In this document: positions 1-9,070 of the stretch, piece by piece
Numbering within the stretch: the stretch's first letter is position 1
Layout: each line of letters opens with the position of its first letter
Assembly: GCA_027013285.1 (NCBI GenBank)
Contig: JALUXR010000096.1
Location: 1-26,923 of the forward strand
DNA: 26,923 nucleotides
From: Candidatus Altimarinota bacterium
GTDB lineage: Bacteria > Patescibacteriota > Gracilibacteria > Absconditabacterales > Absconditicoccaceae
Direction: 5' to 3'
Translations under genes and position numbers: made by a program
Notes under the pieces: model-generated
What the model was told of the DNA's origin: nothing
The model's input: only the letters and a program-made list of their open reading frames with translations
Databases searched by the model: none

Positions 1-2
1 AT

Positions 3-596
3 ATACATACAATACAAATATTTGCAACAAATCATATAATTTTATGACAATTAGTAATATTTTTTTGAATACTTATTACAAATATTGTTCCTGTAATGTT
101 TTTTTTTTATCCAGATATATTTGTTTTTATTTCAGTATTTTTAGTTAAAAATTGAATACTTTCTTGGTATATTCCTTGGTGATTATTGATTGTTTGAGCA
201 TTTATATGAGAATATATAAGTTTCTATATCTGAAAAAAATATTGAATACATATTTTAGAACACAAATTTTTTCAAAAAGATTTATCAAAAAAGTGGATAG
301 AAAAACTAAGAAAAAATTGAGTAAAAACTCTAATAATTTGAAAGCTTTTACCTTGAGTTTGATGGTTTATACCTGTTTTAAGTTGAATTACAAAAATAGA
401 CACAAAAAAATTTCTAATTTGGGATTTTATTATGATAACTTATGCAGTAAGTGCAGTTTTCTTTTCTTGGCTTGTATGACTACATTTTGCTGAACAATGG
501 TTTTGAAAAAAAGTTTGGTTTATTCTATGATGAATTTTAATAATATACATTATTTGACATTTAATCTATGAATTTAAATTTAAAAAAGATAAATAA
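3..596 (+). CDS. DedA-family integral membrane protein (5' end outside window)
   Basis: The reading frame is open from the window edge, so the start is missing; 197 residues remain. DedA/SNARE-associated proteins are polytopic inner-membrane proteins linked to lipid-carrier flipping and envelope homeostasis. Visible features fit: a re-entrant hydrophobic stretch with a VPV motif near residue 28, the glycine-rich LLIVGAFIGEYISFYIGKKYG block, and the family's second signature GKLLPGVGWFIPVLSGI, where the usual GRF-P-G arginine is lysine. Two more membrane helices follow, then a short basic tail (EFKFKKDK). UGA encodes many glycines inside these motifs. The gene ends in TAA just before a shared terminator and is convergent with the AI-2E-type permease. 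An internal ATG at 96 would be too late to include the first membrane segment. Family call firm, exact substrate unknown. Confidence 0.82.
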
Positions 597-600
597 AAAA

Positions 601-632
601 CTCTAGAATATAAAACTAGAGCCTATTTTTTT
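601..632. terminator. Bidirectional intrinsic terminator between convergent genes
   Basis: CTCTAG (601-606) pairs with CTAGAG (616-621) around a 9-base loop. A T run at 626-632 follows on the plus strand, and an A run (595-600) precedes the stem, giving a U tract on the minus strand. The stem overlaps the end of the minus-strand permease, whose TAG lies at 623-625. Confidence 0.6.
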
Positions 633-1858
633 AATTGATCTTCAAATAATAATGAAATTATCACTGCAATAGGAATTGCTAAGATTATTCAAACAAATCA
701 TAAAACTTTCATTCAAATTAACATTGCTATAATTATCATCAATGAATTTACTCAAAGAGCTTTTTTCATAATAATAGGAACAAGTAATCATTCAAATTGT
801 TGAATAATAATAAATAACACTCAAACAATTAAAAATCAACTAAATCAATAATTTAAAGTTGCTACAAGAAGTGAAGGCACGGATCATAAGATTGGTCATA
901 AATATGGGATAAACTCCATAAGTCCGGAAATCAAAGCTAATGTTCATTTTTCAGGTAAATCTATTCAAAACAGAGATAAAGTCCACAATCAAGTATAAAC
1001 TGTAATTCATATAAATACTCACAAAAGAATTTGTCATTTTAACCATTCTCAAAGTTGATAATAAAGTTTTTTTAGTTTTAATGCAGTTTCTCTTGGATTG
1101 GAAGATAAAGTAGCTATAGTATAAACTACACTTTTTTTTTCAAAAGAAAAGAAAATAGCTAAAGTAAAAATCATAACTATCTGTGTAATTGCCGAAAATA
1201 CTGCTGAAATAGTATTTATTGCAAAAGATGAAATTTCTTTTACATAACCACCAAATGTCTGCACTATATTTGAAACATTTACAGTCAAGAACTCTTTTAT
1301 TTTATCAGCAATATCAGGATTTGAAACTGAACTTATAAGTTTATCTTGTAAATATGGATATAAATGTAAATTTCTTATAAAATCCGGAAGGCTTTGATTT
1401 TGTAATTGAGTTTGCCAAATAGAAACTTTTTGAAGTACAATATCCATAATTTGAGAAATATGTGCTATTAAAAATGGAATAAGAACTACAAAACCAAGAA
1501 TAAGAAATAAAAATAACAAGATATATGATAAAATAATACTTACTCACCTATAAAGTCACTTAGAAAAAAAACTTATCATTCATTCTAATGCTATAGAAAT
1601 TATAAATGCAGTAAAAATAGCATAAATAATATCTAACGAATTTGCCGCAATATAACCTATATATATTAATAATAAAATAACTATTCAAGTTTTGAATAAA
1701 AATCAAAAAGTTACAACATCAAGTAAATTCATATTAGAATGCACCTTTTCAGGTAAAGAATTTATATCTATTTCTTCTTCTTTAGTATCTAATTTATTTT
1801 TTTTAATTTTATTCCTAATTTCTGAAATAATTTTTTTTCATTTTTTAAAAATACTCAT
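623..1858 (-). CDS. AI-2E family (PerM/YdiK-like) transporter
   Basis: 411 residues, starting with ATG at 1858 and ending in TAG. The AI-2E family contains multi-pass permeases implicated in export or antiport (TqsA, PerM); the substrate cannot be told from sequence. The layout is typical: a charged cytoplasmic N-terminus (about residues 1-45, rich in Lys and Glu), paired N-terminal helices, a helical soluble segment with an SLPDFIRNLHLYPYLQDKL stretch, and then the conserved C-terminal membrane block with GLMEFIPYLGPILGSVPSLL. That E-F-I-P-Y-x-G-P motif is the family hallmark. The start overlaps the stop of the upstream small membrane gene (TAATG), so the two are probably translationally coupled. 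About 50 residues longer than many family members because of the N-terminal extension. Family assignment firm, function open. Confidence 0.85.
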
Positions 1859-2097
1859 TAAAATATTCTTTTAGCTAAAATATAAAACATTCATCATAAA
1901 ACTCAAGTTTGTCACAATAATGCTCAAAATACTTTAACTATGAATCAAACACTTAAACTAATTGTTCATCAAGTTATATCAGTATAAAATAAGCTTTTTA
2001 CTCAAGGAAACACTAAAAATATAGTAACAAAACTTATTAAAAAAGCAATTACAAATGAATGTATAAATATTTTTTGTTTGACTATTTTGAAAAACAT
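1858..2097 (-). CDS. Small hydrophobic membrane protein, unknown
   Basis: 79 residues with no recognised family. A short basic N-terminus (MFFKIVKQK) leads into a hydrophobic helix (IHSFVIAFLISFVTIFLVF). A polar turn with FYTDITGG follows, then one or two further glycine-rich hydrophobic helices and a C-terminal AKRIF. It could form a two- or three-helix hairpin. Four adjacent or near-adjacent UGA glycines occur in the second half. Its TAA overlaps the ATG of the AI-2E-type permease (TAATG), and a consensus-like promoter lies upstream, so it is the first gene of a two-gene operon and may be a small partner of that permease. That role is inferred from position only. Confidence 0.6.
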
Positions 2098-2135
2098 TTT
2101 ATTTTTTATTTTTAAGATAAAACCAACTATATACT

Positions 2136-2163
2136 ATAATATATTTTTATTAAAAAATGTCAA
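2136..2163 (-). promoter_or_regulatory. Promoter candidate for the small membrane protein/permease operon
   Basis: On the minus strand a perfect -35 TTGACA (2163-2158) is followed after 16 bases by TATTAT (2141-2136), about 40 bases before the ATG at 2097. Predicted by eye. Confidence 0.5.
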
Positions 2164-2169
2164 AAAATA

Positions 2170-2197
2170 TTGTAAATATATAAATAAATATTATAGT
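2170..2197 (+). promoter_or_regulatory. Promoter candidate for the U32-like gene
   Basis: TTGTAA (2170-2175), a 16-base spacer, then TATAGT (2192-2197); the ATG follows at 2230. It lies back to back with the minus-strand promoter in the same 132-base divergent spacer. Confidence 0.4.
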
Positions 2198-2229
2198 TAT
2201 ATCTAAAATTTATTATTTATAATATTATT

Positions 2230-3294
2230 ATGAATTTATACATACACTTACCTACAAACTTAAAAATATTTGAATTATTTGCAGAAAAGAAAGAATATAT
2301 CTTATGATGAAATAGTAAATCTGAAAAAGAAATTGCTGCTTTTTTCTTAAAAAATTTTCCTTGAGAAGTAATGAATGAATTATCACCTCAATATGAAACT
2401 AATTTTGTAAGTTTAAGAAAATTAAAACAAATAGATGATAATATTTTAAATAATATTCAATGAATTTACTATTGATCAGATAATTGTGAATATTTAGCTC
2501 CTACAAAATTAGAAATAGAAAAAGCTTTAAATTTTTATAATGAAGCAAATAAAAAATATTTCTTTAAAAAATGAAAAAAATGATTTGTGTTAGTTACTCC
2601 TTATGCTTGAAATAAAATTATAGAAAGATTAAAAGAAAGTTTAGATTATCTAAATGAACAGTGAAAATTTGAAGTTGTAGTAAATGATTTATGAGTATTG
2701 AGATATATTCAAAAATCTTGTCAAAATTTAAAACCTATAATTGGAAGGCTTTTACATAAACTTATGAAAACACCTCTTGTAGATACATATTGAAATCATG
2801 CACATGTTCCAGGTGAAAAAATGAAAAATAATACACCACAACAAATAGATATGATTCAGCAAGAAATAGTAAAAAACCAAAATAATTTTTATAATAGTAT
2901 AGAATTATCATTTAAACCATATATTAAATTTTTGGATAAAAATAATATAGAAAGAGTTTGAACTGATTTTATGGCAAGTAGAGAAAAATTATATCAAAAA
3001 AAATATGAAAAATGAATTGATCTTTACTATCCATGGGCTTTGGTATTTACAGGTAGATTGTGCGATACGTCAGCTATTGAAAATCCAGAAAGATGAAATT
3101 ATGCAGTAGATGAAATTTGTCCAAGAACTTGTTGGAAATATGATGAATTTTATAAAATCAAAACTGTTTGATACGATTTAATTCAAAGATGAAATTCTTG
3201 ATTTAGATCAGAAATAGACATAGAAAGATTAGATAAAGATTTTATCTATAACAAAGATAATAGAATAATCTATGCACCATTTACAACTGTTTAG
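2230..3294 (+). CDS. Peptidase U32-like protein
   Basis: 354 residues. U32-family proteins (YhbU/UbiU, UbiV, RlhA types) are Fe-S or TIM-barrel proteins acting in O2-independent hydroxylation or tRNA/rRNA modification; few are proven proteases. Resemblance rests on the central VVVNDLGVLRYI segment (about residues 149-160), followed by IIGRLLHKLMKTPLVD, which matches the family's N-D-x-G-x-L-R and G-R-x-L-x-K patterns. A later block reads TGRLCDTSAI, then ICPRTCWKYD. The three cysteines in that block could be metal or cluster ligands but do not form the full four-Cys set known from UbiU/UbiV. The stop overlaps the stop of the convergent glycosyltransferase gene by four bases. No partner gene is adjacent, so the pathway is unknown. 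Moderate confidence in the family, low in function. Confidence 0.5.
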
Positions 3295-4328
3295 GTCAAA
3301 CTTTCAAAGATAATATCACAACTATTGTCTTTTTTTATTTTTTGAAAATTAGATAAGAAGTTAGTAAAATCTAAATATTTTATTAAAAATAATATTTTTT
3401 CAGGATTATTTTCATAAATTCAAGTTTCAGAATTTTGTAATAATTGAACATTGCCCTCTTCTTGACCAGGAAAAAAAGACGGAACAATAAGTATTGTATC
3501 TGTAGCTATACATTCACAAACTATAGCTCAACCAGGTTTTCATATTACAATATCTATATTTTTCAAATTATCTAAAATTGGTAAAAAATCTAAAAAAATA
3601 AACTTTTCTCAATATTTTAGTTTTAATGTTTCAAAAACTTCTTCATTTCTTCATTTTAAAATAGTTATATTTCAAGAAACTTTACTTAATATTTTATCTA
3701 CTAATTCATATTCTAATCAAGTTAAAAGTATCAAAATATTGTTATTTCAGATTTTTTCTTTATTTACAAATTTTTCTTTTAAAAAAGGGAAAAAACTTAC
3801 TTGGACCTTATCTTCAGGATAATCAAATTTTTCAATAAATTCTTGTTTAGTCCATTTATCAAACACAAAATATTTATCTACATATTTAGATTTTACATAC
3901 CAAAATGATTGAATATTAATAGCATCTGTAATAACTATTCACCATTTAAATTTTTCTCAATATTTTTTTCTATAATTTTTAATCCACCAATTCCAAAAAG
4001 GAAACACAGAAATTACAGTATCTGGATTATATTCTTCTATTATATGATTAAATTTTGGTTGTCAAATAGGATCTTTAATTCAATATAAAATTCTTGCAAA
4101 TATAGGAAAATCCGTAGCATTAAAAAAAGTTTCCCATATTTTAGGATATTCTTCAGAGCTAATAGAATAAAATTTTTTAGATGATTTAGCTACAAATTTA
4201 GCTACAAATTCAATAATATCTATAGTTTTTGTATCATATCATTTATTTTTATAATATTGTTCTAAATTAGAAGCTGCAGTATTATGTCATCCACCGTAAG
4301 ATCAAGTTAATATTAATACTTTTTTCAT
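3291..4328 (-). CDS. MGDG-synthase/UgtP-like glycosyltransferase (GT28 type)
   Basis: 345 residues. Proteins of this type transfer hexose from a nucleotide sugar to diacylglycerol or a related lipid at the cytoplasmic membrane face. The N-terminus LTGSYGGGHNTAASNL is the family's G-x-G-x-G-H-x-x-A-A loop. The C-terminal half carries GKPGGAIVCECIATDTILIV followed by FPGQEEGN, the nucleotide-sugar-binding block with the diagnostic K-P-G-G and P-G-Q-E-x-x-N. The middle contains GIVITDAINIQSFWYV, the usual T-D-x position. The start at 4328 overlaps the TAA of the HD-domain gene (TAATG), so the two are co-translated. The gene probably makes membrane glycolipids. MurG is less likely because of the PGQEEGN motif and because no other mur genes are nearby. 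Confidence 0.8.
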
Positions 4329-4966
4329 TATTCTGGTTTACTTTCTAAAATTAATGTTTGTTCTATTTTAGATATTTCTTCTTGTAAAATTTTATATGCT
4401 TTTTTATTATATTTTTCAGCTAATGGTAAAATATATTTTCTAGTCTCATTAAGTTTTTTAATAATTTTTTCTTTTTCCCAACATCAAATAGTTCTTAAGT
4501 TATCTATTCTATCTGCAAGTTTTACATCTATAATTGTTTCATCAGTACAAGTTAATAATCTTTCAAAATATTGTTTCTTTTTATTATCTCATTTTAAAGT
4601 TTCGTCATTTTTACTTATAAATTTTATCTTTTCATAAATATCTTCATTAGAAATTAATCATAATGTATCAGACAAAACAGATGTATCTTCATAAATATCA
4701 TGAAGTAATGCCAAAATAACTTTATCTATAGTTGGATTACCAAATTCAGTTAAAACAATATTAGCAGTTCTTACCAAATGTTCAAAATATGGTTCTCAGG
4801 AATCTCTAAATTTTCATTTAAATTTAATTTCAGAAAGCTTATAAACTCTACGAAATAATTCTTCATTTTGCTTTTTATCTTTATCTGAAGATCATTTCAA
4901 AACTTTACTTTTAAATAAACTTAATAAATAATCATATAAAATATCTTTATTTATACTTTCTTTCAT
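4328..4966 (-). CDS. HD-domain protein, SpoT-type (p)ppGpp hydrolase-like
   Basis: 212 residues, essentially one HD phosphohydrolase domain. The motif order matches the hydrolase half of RelA/SpoT and small Mesh1-type enzymes: RDSGEPYFEHLVRTA (first His), LALLHDIYEDTSV (His-Asp and the Glu-Asp pair), and VKLADRIDNLRT (last metal-ligand region, K-L-A-D-R-x-x-N-x-R-T). No synthetase (RelA-SYNTH) or TGS domain follows; the rest is a charged helical tail (EKYNKKAYKILQEEI). Known enzymes of this kind remove the 3'-pyrophosphate from (p)ppGpp or act on NADPH. It is the first gene of an operon with the glycolipid glycosyltransferase (TAATG overlap). Function as a stand-alone hydrolase is inferred from the motifs. 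Confidence 0.75.
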
Positions 4967-5011
4967 ATTTTATAAAAACAAAATAAATCTTTTAATTTCT
5001 ATATATATTTC

Positions 5012-5039
5012 TATATAAATCAATGTTTTAATATATCAA
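5012..5039 (-). promoter_or_regulatory. Weak promoter candidate for the HD/glycosyltransferase operon
   Basis: Minus strand TTGATA (5039-5034), 16 bases, TATATA (5017-5012), about 45 bases before the ATG. A perfect TTGACA also occurs at 5047-5042 but without a good -10 at the right distance. Short TCAAT/TTGA repeats cluster here. Confidence 0.3.
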
Positions 5040-5055
5040 TATGTCAATATATTTT

Positions 5056-5084
5056 TTATACATAAAGCAATATTTAATTATACT
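5056..5084 (+). promoter_or_regulatory. Promoter candidate for the 3D-domain gene
   Basis: TTATAC (5056-5061), a 17-base spacer and TATACT (5079-5084), 38 bases before the ATG at 5123. The -10 is good and the -35 is poor. Confidence 0.35.
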
Positions 5085-5122
5085 TTTCTTACTTTAATTT
5101 TCTGAAAATAAATAAAAACAAA

Positions 5123-6208
5123 ATGAAAAAAATTATATTACTTATATTCTTATCTATTATATTTTGATCTACTTATAGTGTTAATTTAAATTGATGTTAT
5201 AAAAAATATTTTAAAGTTTCTGCATATTATAGCCCTGTTGCTAAACAAACTATATACTATAGATGAAATTATAGAGCTGAAAAAAGATTAAATTGACAAT
5301 GAATAAGATGAGCAAGCTGAAAGAGAGTTTTCAATGGAATGCTTGCTTGAGCAAAAAAGTATAAATTTTGAACTAAAATATATTTTCCTTGATTAGGAGT
5401 AGGTCAAGTAGAAGATAGATGAAATGCAATTGTATCTGCAGGAAATAGATGACAAAAATATGATAGAATAGATATTTGGGTAGGGAAATGAGATAATGCA
5501 CTTATGAGAGCTTTAAGTTTTTGAAAGCATATAAGAATATGATATGTTTGCCCAACATATAAAAAATTAAAAGTATGATTTGATTATAGTAAGTTCCCAA
5601 TATTTTCAAATTTTTTTCAAAAAACAATATGGGGAATCTGATTATTTATGTGAAGAAAGGATGCCTGGGTAAAAGTTTTACAAATTTACTTAAAGGAACT
5701 TGGATACTTCCACTATAAAGAAGCTACTGGATATTTTGGACCTATCACCAAAAAAGCTTTGATACAATTTCAAAAAGATAATTGAATTAAGACAAAGTAT
5801 TACTGATATTTTTGACCTAAAACTAGACAAAAATTAAAAGATATTTTAAAAAAGAAATGATTATATAAATCAATCCAAAAAAATGTAATAAAAAATAAAA
5901 AAACGAATAAAGAAGAGGTTAAAAAAATTAAAAAAATAAAAAAAGATTTAACTCTTTTAAGAAGATGACTTTGTTATTGATACAAAACATATGAAGTAAA
6001 AATATTACAAACCTATCTAGCAAAACTTTGATACTATAAATGAAAAATAAATTGATATTATAATGAAGAAACATTAAAAGCTGTAGCTAAATTTCAAATC
6101 AAACATAACATTATTTCAAAACAAAATGCTTACTTAGCATGATATTTCTGACCTAAAACTAGAAATATATTTAAAAAAACAATAAAAAATAAGTTTATAA
6201 ATTTATAA
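5123..6208 (+). CDS. Secreted 3D-domain protein with two peptidoglycan-binding domains
   Basis: 361 residues. The N-terminus MKKIILLIFLSIIFGSTYS is a signal peptide. Residues about 30-150 form a 3D domain (double-psi beta-barrel, named for three Asp; found in MltA, YocH and resuscitation-type proteins): FKVSAYYSP, then GVGQVEDRGNAI and KYDRIDIWVG supply the aspartates. Two PG_binding_1 repeats follow, one with KVLQIYLKELGYF and TGYFGPITKKALIQFQKDNG, the second with KILQTYLAKLGYYKGKING and AVAKFQIKHN. A lysine-rich linker separates them, and extra FGPKTR motifs end each repeat. The product should act outside the membrane on murein, as a lytic transglycosylase-like or wall-remodelling protein. 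The catalytic mode of 3D domains is variable, so enzymatic activity is not assured. Single-gene unit with its own promoter. Confidence 0.82.
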
Positions 6209-6215
6209 AAAAAAA

Positions 6216-6247
6216 CATACAAGAAATTAATCGAGTATGCATTTTTT
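6216..6247 (+). terminator. Weak terminator after the 3D-domain gene
   Basis: CATAC (6216-6220) pairs with GTATG (6235-6239), followed by a T run at 6242-6247. The stem is only 5 bp with a long loop. It sits between convergent genes. Confidence 0.3.
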
Positions 6248-7205
6248 AATTCATTATATCAGATCCAGATATAAGTTTTCATTCAGAAGTTTTTCATTCT
6301 AAATTTTCATTCAAATATATTAGTTTAGAATTTGGTTGCTCTCATATCCTAGATAAAGTTTCAATTCTAGAACTATCAAGCAAGAAATTCAATATATGAT
6401 GAGCTGTTAAAGAATTATCTGCTGCTTTTATCATATCTACTGATTCTTTAAATCCTTTTGCTATTTCCATTCTTTGTCAAGCCATACCCTGCCCTAACAA
6501 AATTTGTGCTTCTTTATCTCATTCAGCATCTTTAACCTTCATAATTTTTTTTGATTCTCCTTCATTATAAGCTGCATTTTTAAGTTTTGCAGTTTCTATT
6601 TCTTTATTCATAGCTCTCATAACGGCTTGATCAAGTAGTATATTCTGTACTTGTATAGAATCAATTTTATAACCAAATTGTTTTAACTTTTCTCTTAATT
6701 TTTCTTCTATTTCTAGTCAAATTTCTTCTCTTTTACCAAAGATTTCTTTATGAGTAAAATGGAATATCATTCATCTTAATTGTTCATCTATAGTAGCTTT
6801 CATCAAAGTTCTAGGATCATCTATACTATAAACTGATTTATAAATATTTCAATTTCTAGTATCATCTTTATCGTCTTCTACATAATAAACAACATTCAAA
6901 TCCACGGAAGCAGAAACATTATCAGAAGTTACTCATTCTACTTGAACAGAAAAATTTCTTTTAAATAAATATTGTTGTTTCGTCATTTCTATAATAGGAA
7001 TAATAGCATGAAATCCTTGCCTTAAAACTCTATTATATTTTCATAAAAATTCTACTGTTTCTACTCTATTTGGTCTAACAATTCTTATAGATAAAGCTGC
7101 AAATATAATATCAGCAATTATTCAGAATATAATTCAAATAGGTCATCATACAATAACTGACAATATAGGTATTAAAATTAAAAGAATTATTACAAAGAAT
7201 GTCAT
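6246..7205 (-). CDS. SPFH/Band 7 (stomatin/prohibitin-like) membrane protein
   Basis: 319 residues. A hydrophobic N-terminal hairpin (about residues 1-40) anchors it. The SPFH start follows: IVRPNRVETVEFLGKYNRVLRQGFHAI, the pattern seen in stomatins and prokaryotic paraslipins. The domain continues through FSVQVEGVTSDNVSASVDLNVVYYV, DPRTLMKATIDEQLRGM and YKIDSIQVQNILLDQAVMRAM. A coiled-coil segment (residues about 205-250, with NKEIETAKLKNAAYNEGESKK) and a short polar tail finish it. Such proteins oligomerise into rings or membrane microdomains and modulate proteases or transporters; no NfeD partner is seen here. It is the last gene of rpoD-ftsB-like-SPFH on the minus strand, 20 bases after the division gene. 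Confidence 0.85.
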
Positions 7206-7225
7206 TTTAAAATAAATTTAATAAT

Positions 7226-7615
7226 TTAAAAGATATTTTTAGATAAAGCTGAAAAAAAACTATTCCACTTACCTTGAACATCATTAGTATAGTTATATTT
7301 TTTATAATTATCAATAGATTGTACAAATCATGTAACAATTGTTTTTTTTACTCCTATCTTAATTAATATTTCATTTTTACTAGGCATTCACAATTTATGT
7401 AAAAAAGATTTCTTTGCATAATCACTATTAACATAAGGTTTATAATATTTAGCCATCCATACAGTGTCTCACGATAAATTAGATTGTTTAATCTTTAATG
7501 TATTTATTTCTTTATTCATATTAAAATTTTGAACAAAAACTTTAATTGCATATGTAAAAATTACAAAAGACAATAACAATATAAAATATCTAACATATCT
7601 TTGCTTTATTTTCAT
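7226..7615 (-). CDS. FtsB/DivIC-like septum formation initiator
   Basis: 129 residues from the ATG at 7615. A basic N-terminus (MKIKQRYVR) precedes one membrane helix (YFILLLSFVIFTYAIKVFV). A short coiled coil follows (NMNKEINTLKIKQSNL), then an extracytoplasmic part with DYAKKSFLHKLGMPSKNEILIKI. This last block corresponds to the E-x-x-A-R-x-x-L-G-x-x-x-x-x-E segment of FtsB/DivIC. Such proteins link FtsL, FtsQ and FtsWI in the divisome. An in-frame ATG at 7663 would add 16 residues but would overlap the end of rpoD; the later start leaves a 25-base gap and gives a normal short cytoplasmic tail. Similarity is weak because the family is short and fast-evolving. The C-terminal 40 residues (YNYTNDVQGKWNSFFSAL) are not typical. 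Confidence 0.55.
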
Positions 7616-7640
7616 TAAATCTATTCTATAGATTAAAATA

Positions 7641-8927
7641 TTATTCGTCGTTGTCATCATCATTTAAGAAAACTTCTTTTTCTAATTTTGCTTTTTTCTT
7701 TCTTCTTTCTTTCTTTCTCTCTTCTCTATTTTCAGATTCTAATGTTCATAAATATCTTCTTCTTTCGATTTCATCGTCTAATCACAATATATTTCTTAAA
7801 CCTGAATGATCCTTTAATTTTTGTAAAACTTTTGCCTCTATTTGTCTAACTCTTTCTCTTGTTATATTAAATTCTCTTCATATTTCATCCAAAGTATATC
7901 TTCTACCATCTATACCATATCTCATTTTAACTATTTTTTTTTCTCTGTCATCAAGCATATCAAAAATTTTATCTAAATTTTCTCTTAACATTTGTTTTTC
8001 GAGAGTTTCATCAGGTCTTAAAGTATTTTCATCTTCAAGAAGATCTCATACATTATTTTTACCATCTTCTCATACAGCTGCATCCAATGAACCATATCAT
8101 AAAATCAATGTTTTAATCTTTTTTACTTTTTTAATTGGACAATCTAATTCTTTTGCTATTTCTTGAATAGTTGGATCTTTATGATTTTTTTGTAATAAAT
8201 TTTGAACAGCTTTATTATATGCTGATATTTCATCTATCAAATGAACTGGTATTCTTACATTTTTTGTCATATCAGCTATAGATTTTGTAATTGATTGTCT
8301 TATCCACCAAGTTGCATATGTTGAAAACTTAAATTCTTTTGAAGGTTCAAATTTTTCAATAGCTTTTATAAGTCAAATATTTCATTCTTGTATTAAATCA
8401 GAAAAAGTTAATTTACTTCACAAAAATTTCTTAGCAATACTAATTACTAATCTTAAATTTGAAGCTACTAATTTTTTATATGCTTGTTCATTTCATTCTT
8501 TTACTTCTTTTACAACTATTTTTTCTTCTTCTGGAGTAAGCAAGGGAATAGAAGAAATATCATTAAAATATAATTTAATAAAATCTTTATAATTTGAACC
8601 TGCTTCTATATTTGTATTATGAAAGCTTTTTCCTACTTTTTCATGTAAAGAAATATTTCACAGTTTCTTATCTTCATTTTTTTCCTCTGCTACCAATGCA
8701 TCTTCAATAGTAATAATTTTTATAGATAATTTTTCAGCAATATCATAAAATTTTTCAATAGCATCTACTTGTTCATCTAAATCATCCACATTGGCTAAAA
8801 TTTCATCTTCTGTAATAAATCATTTTTCATTTCAGCCATTTATAAGAGCTCTTAATGCTACTGGAAGTTCCAAAATATCATCTTCTAATTGTTTAAATAT
8901 AGTTTTTTTAACTTTTTTTTCTGTCAT
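7641..8927 (-). CDS. rpoD: Primary RNA polymerase sigma factor (sigma-70/RpoD/SigA)
   Basis: 428 residues. A short acidic region 1.1-like part (residues about 1-90) precedes region 1.2 (YFNDISSIPLLTPEEE). Region 2 is highly conserved: NLRLVISIAKKFLG, FSDLIQEGNIGLIKAIEKFE, then FSTYATWWIRQSI, which binds the -10 element. Region 3 includes VRIPVHLIDEI. Region 4 holds LDDREKKIVKMRYGI and the helix-turn-helix TLDEIGREFNITRERVRQIE that binds the -35. A 50-residue highly charged tail (ERRRY, EERKKERRKKK, LNDDDNDE) extends beyond region 4.2. It is the first gene of an operon with the FtsB-like and SPFH genes. A divergent promoter pair separates it from the pyruvyltransferase-like gene. Confidence 0.95.
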
Positions 8928-8982
8928 ATGTTTAAATTTTTTAAATTAAATAATATAAAAAAATATTACAAATATCTTATTT

Positions 8983-9010
8983 AGTATAAGAATTTTGAAA
9001 GTAAATACAA
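8983..9010 (-). promoter_or_regulatory. Promoter candidate for rpoD
   Basis: Minus strand TTGTAT (9010-9005), 16-base spacer, TATACT (8988-8983), followed by a 55-base AT-rich leader to the ATG at 8927. It lies back to back with the plus-strand promoter at 9012. Confidence 0.45.
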
Positions 9011-9011
9011 T

Positions 9012-9039
9012 TTGAATTTTTACTTAAATATAGTATATT
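9012..9039 (+). promoter_or_regulatory. Promoter candidate for the pyruvyltransferase-like gene
   Basis: TTGAAT (9012-9017), 16-base spacer, TATATT (9034-9039); the ATG is at 9071. Together with the rpoD promoter it forms a divergent pair only one base apart at the -35 elements. Confidence 0.45.
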
Positions 9040-9070
9040 ATCTACAATATTTATTTTTTATATTTAAAAT

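Noticed and set aside
152..493. A 113-codon open frame on the plus strand under the standard code
   Set aside because: It has no family features. The neighbouring frame (3-596) read with UGA=Gly gives a clear DedA protein.
7616..7663. Earlier ATG start for the FtsB-like gene at 7663
   Set aside because: It would overlap the rpoD end, and the added residues (MMMTTTNNILIY...) mostly reflect the rpoD Asp-codon run in another frame.
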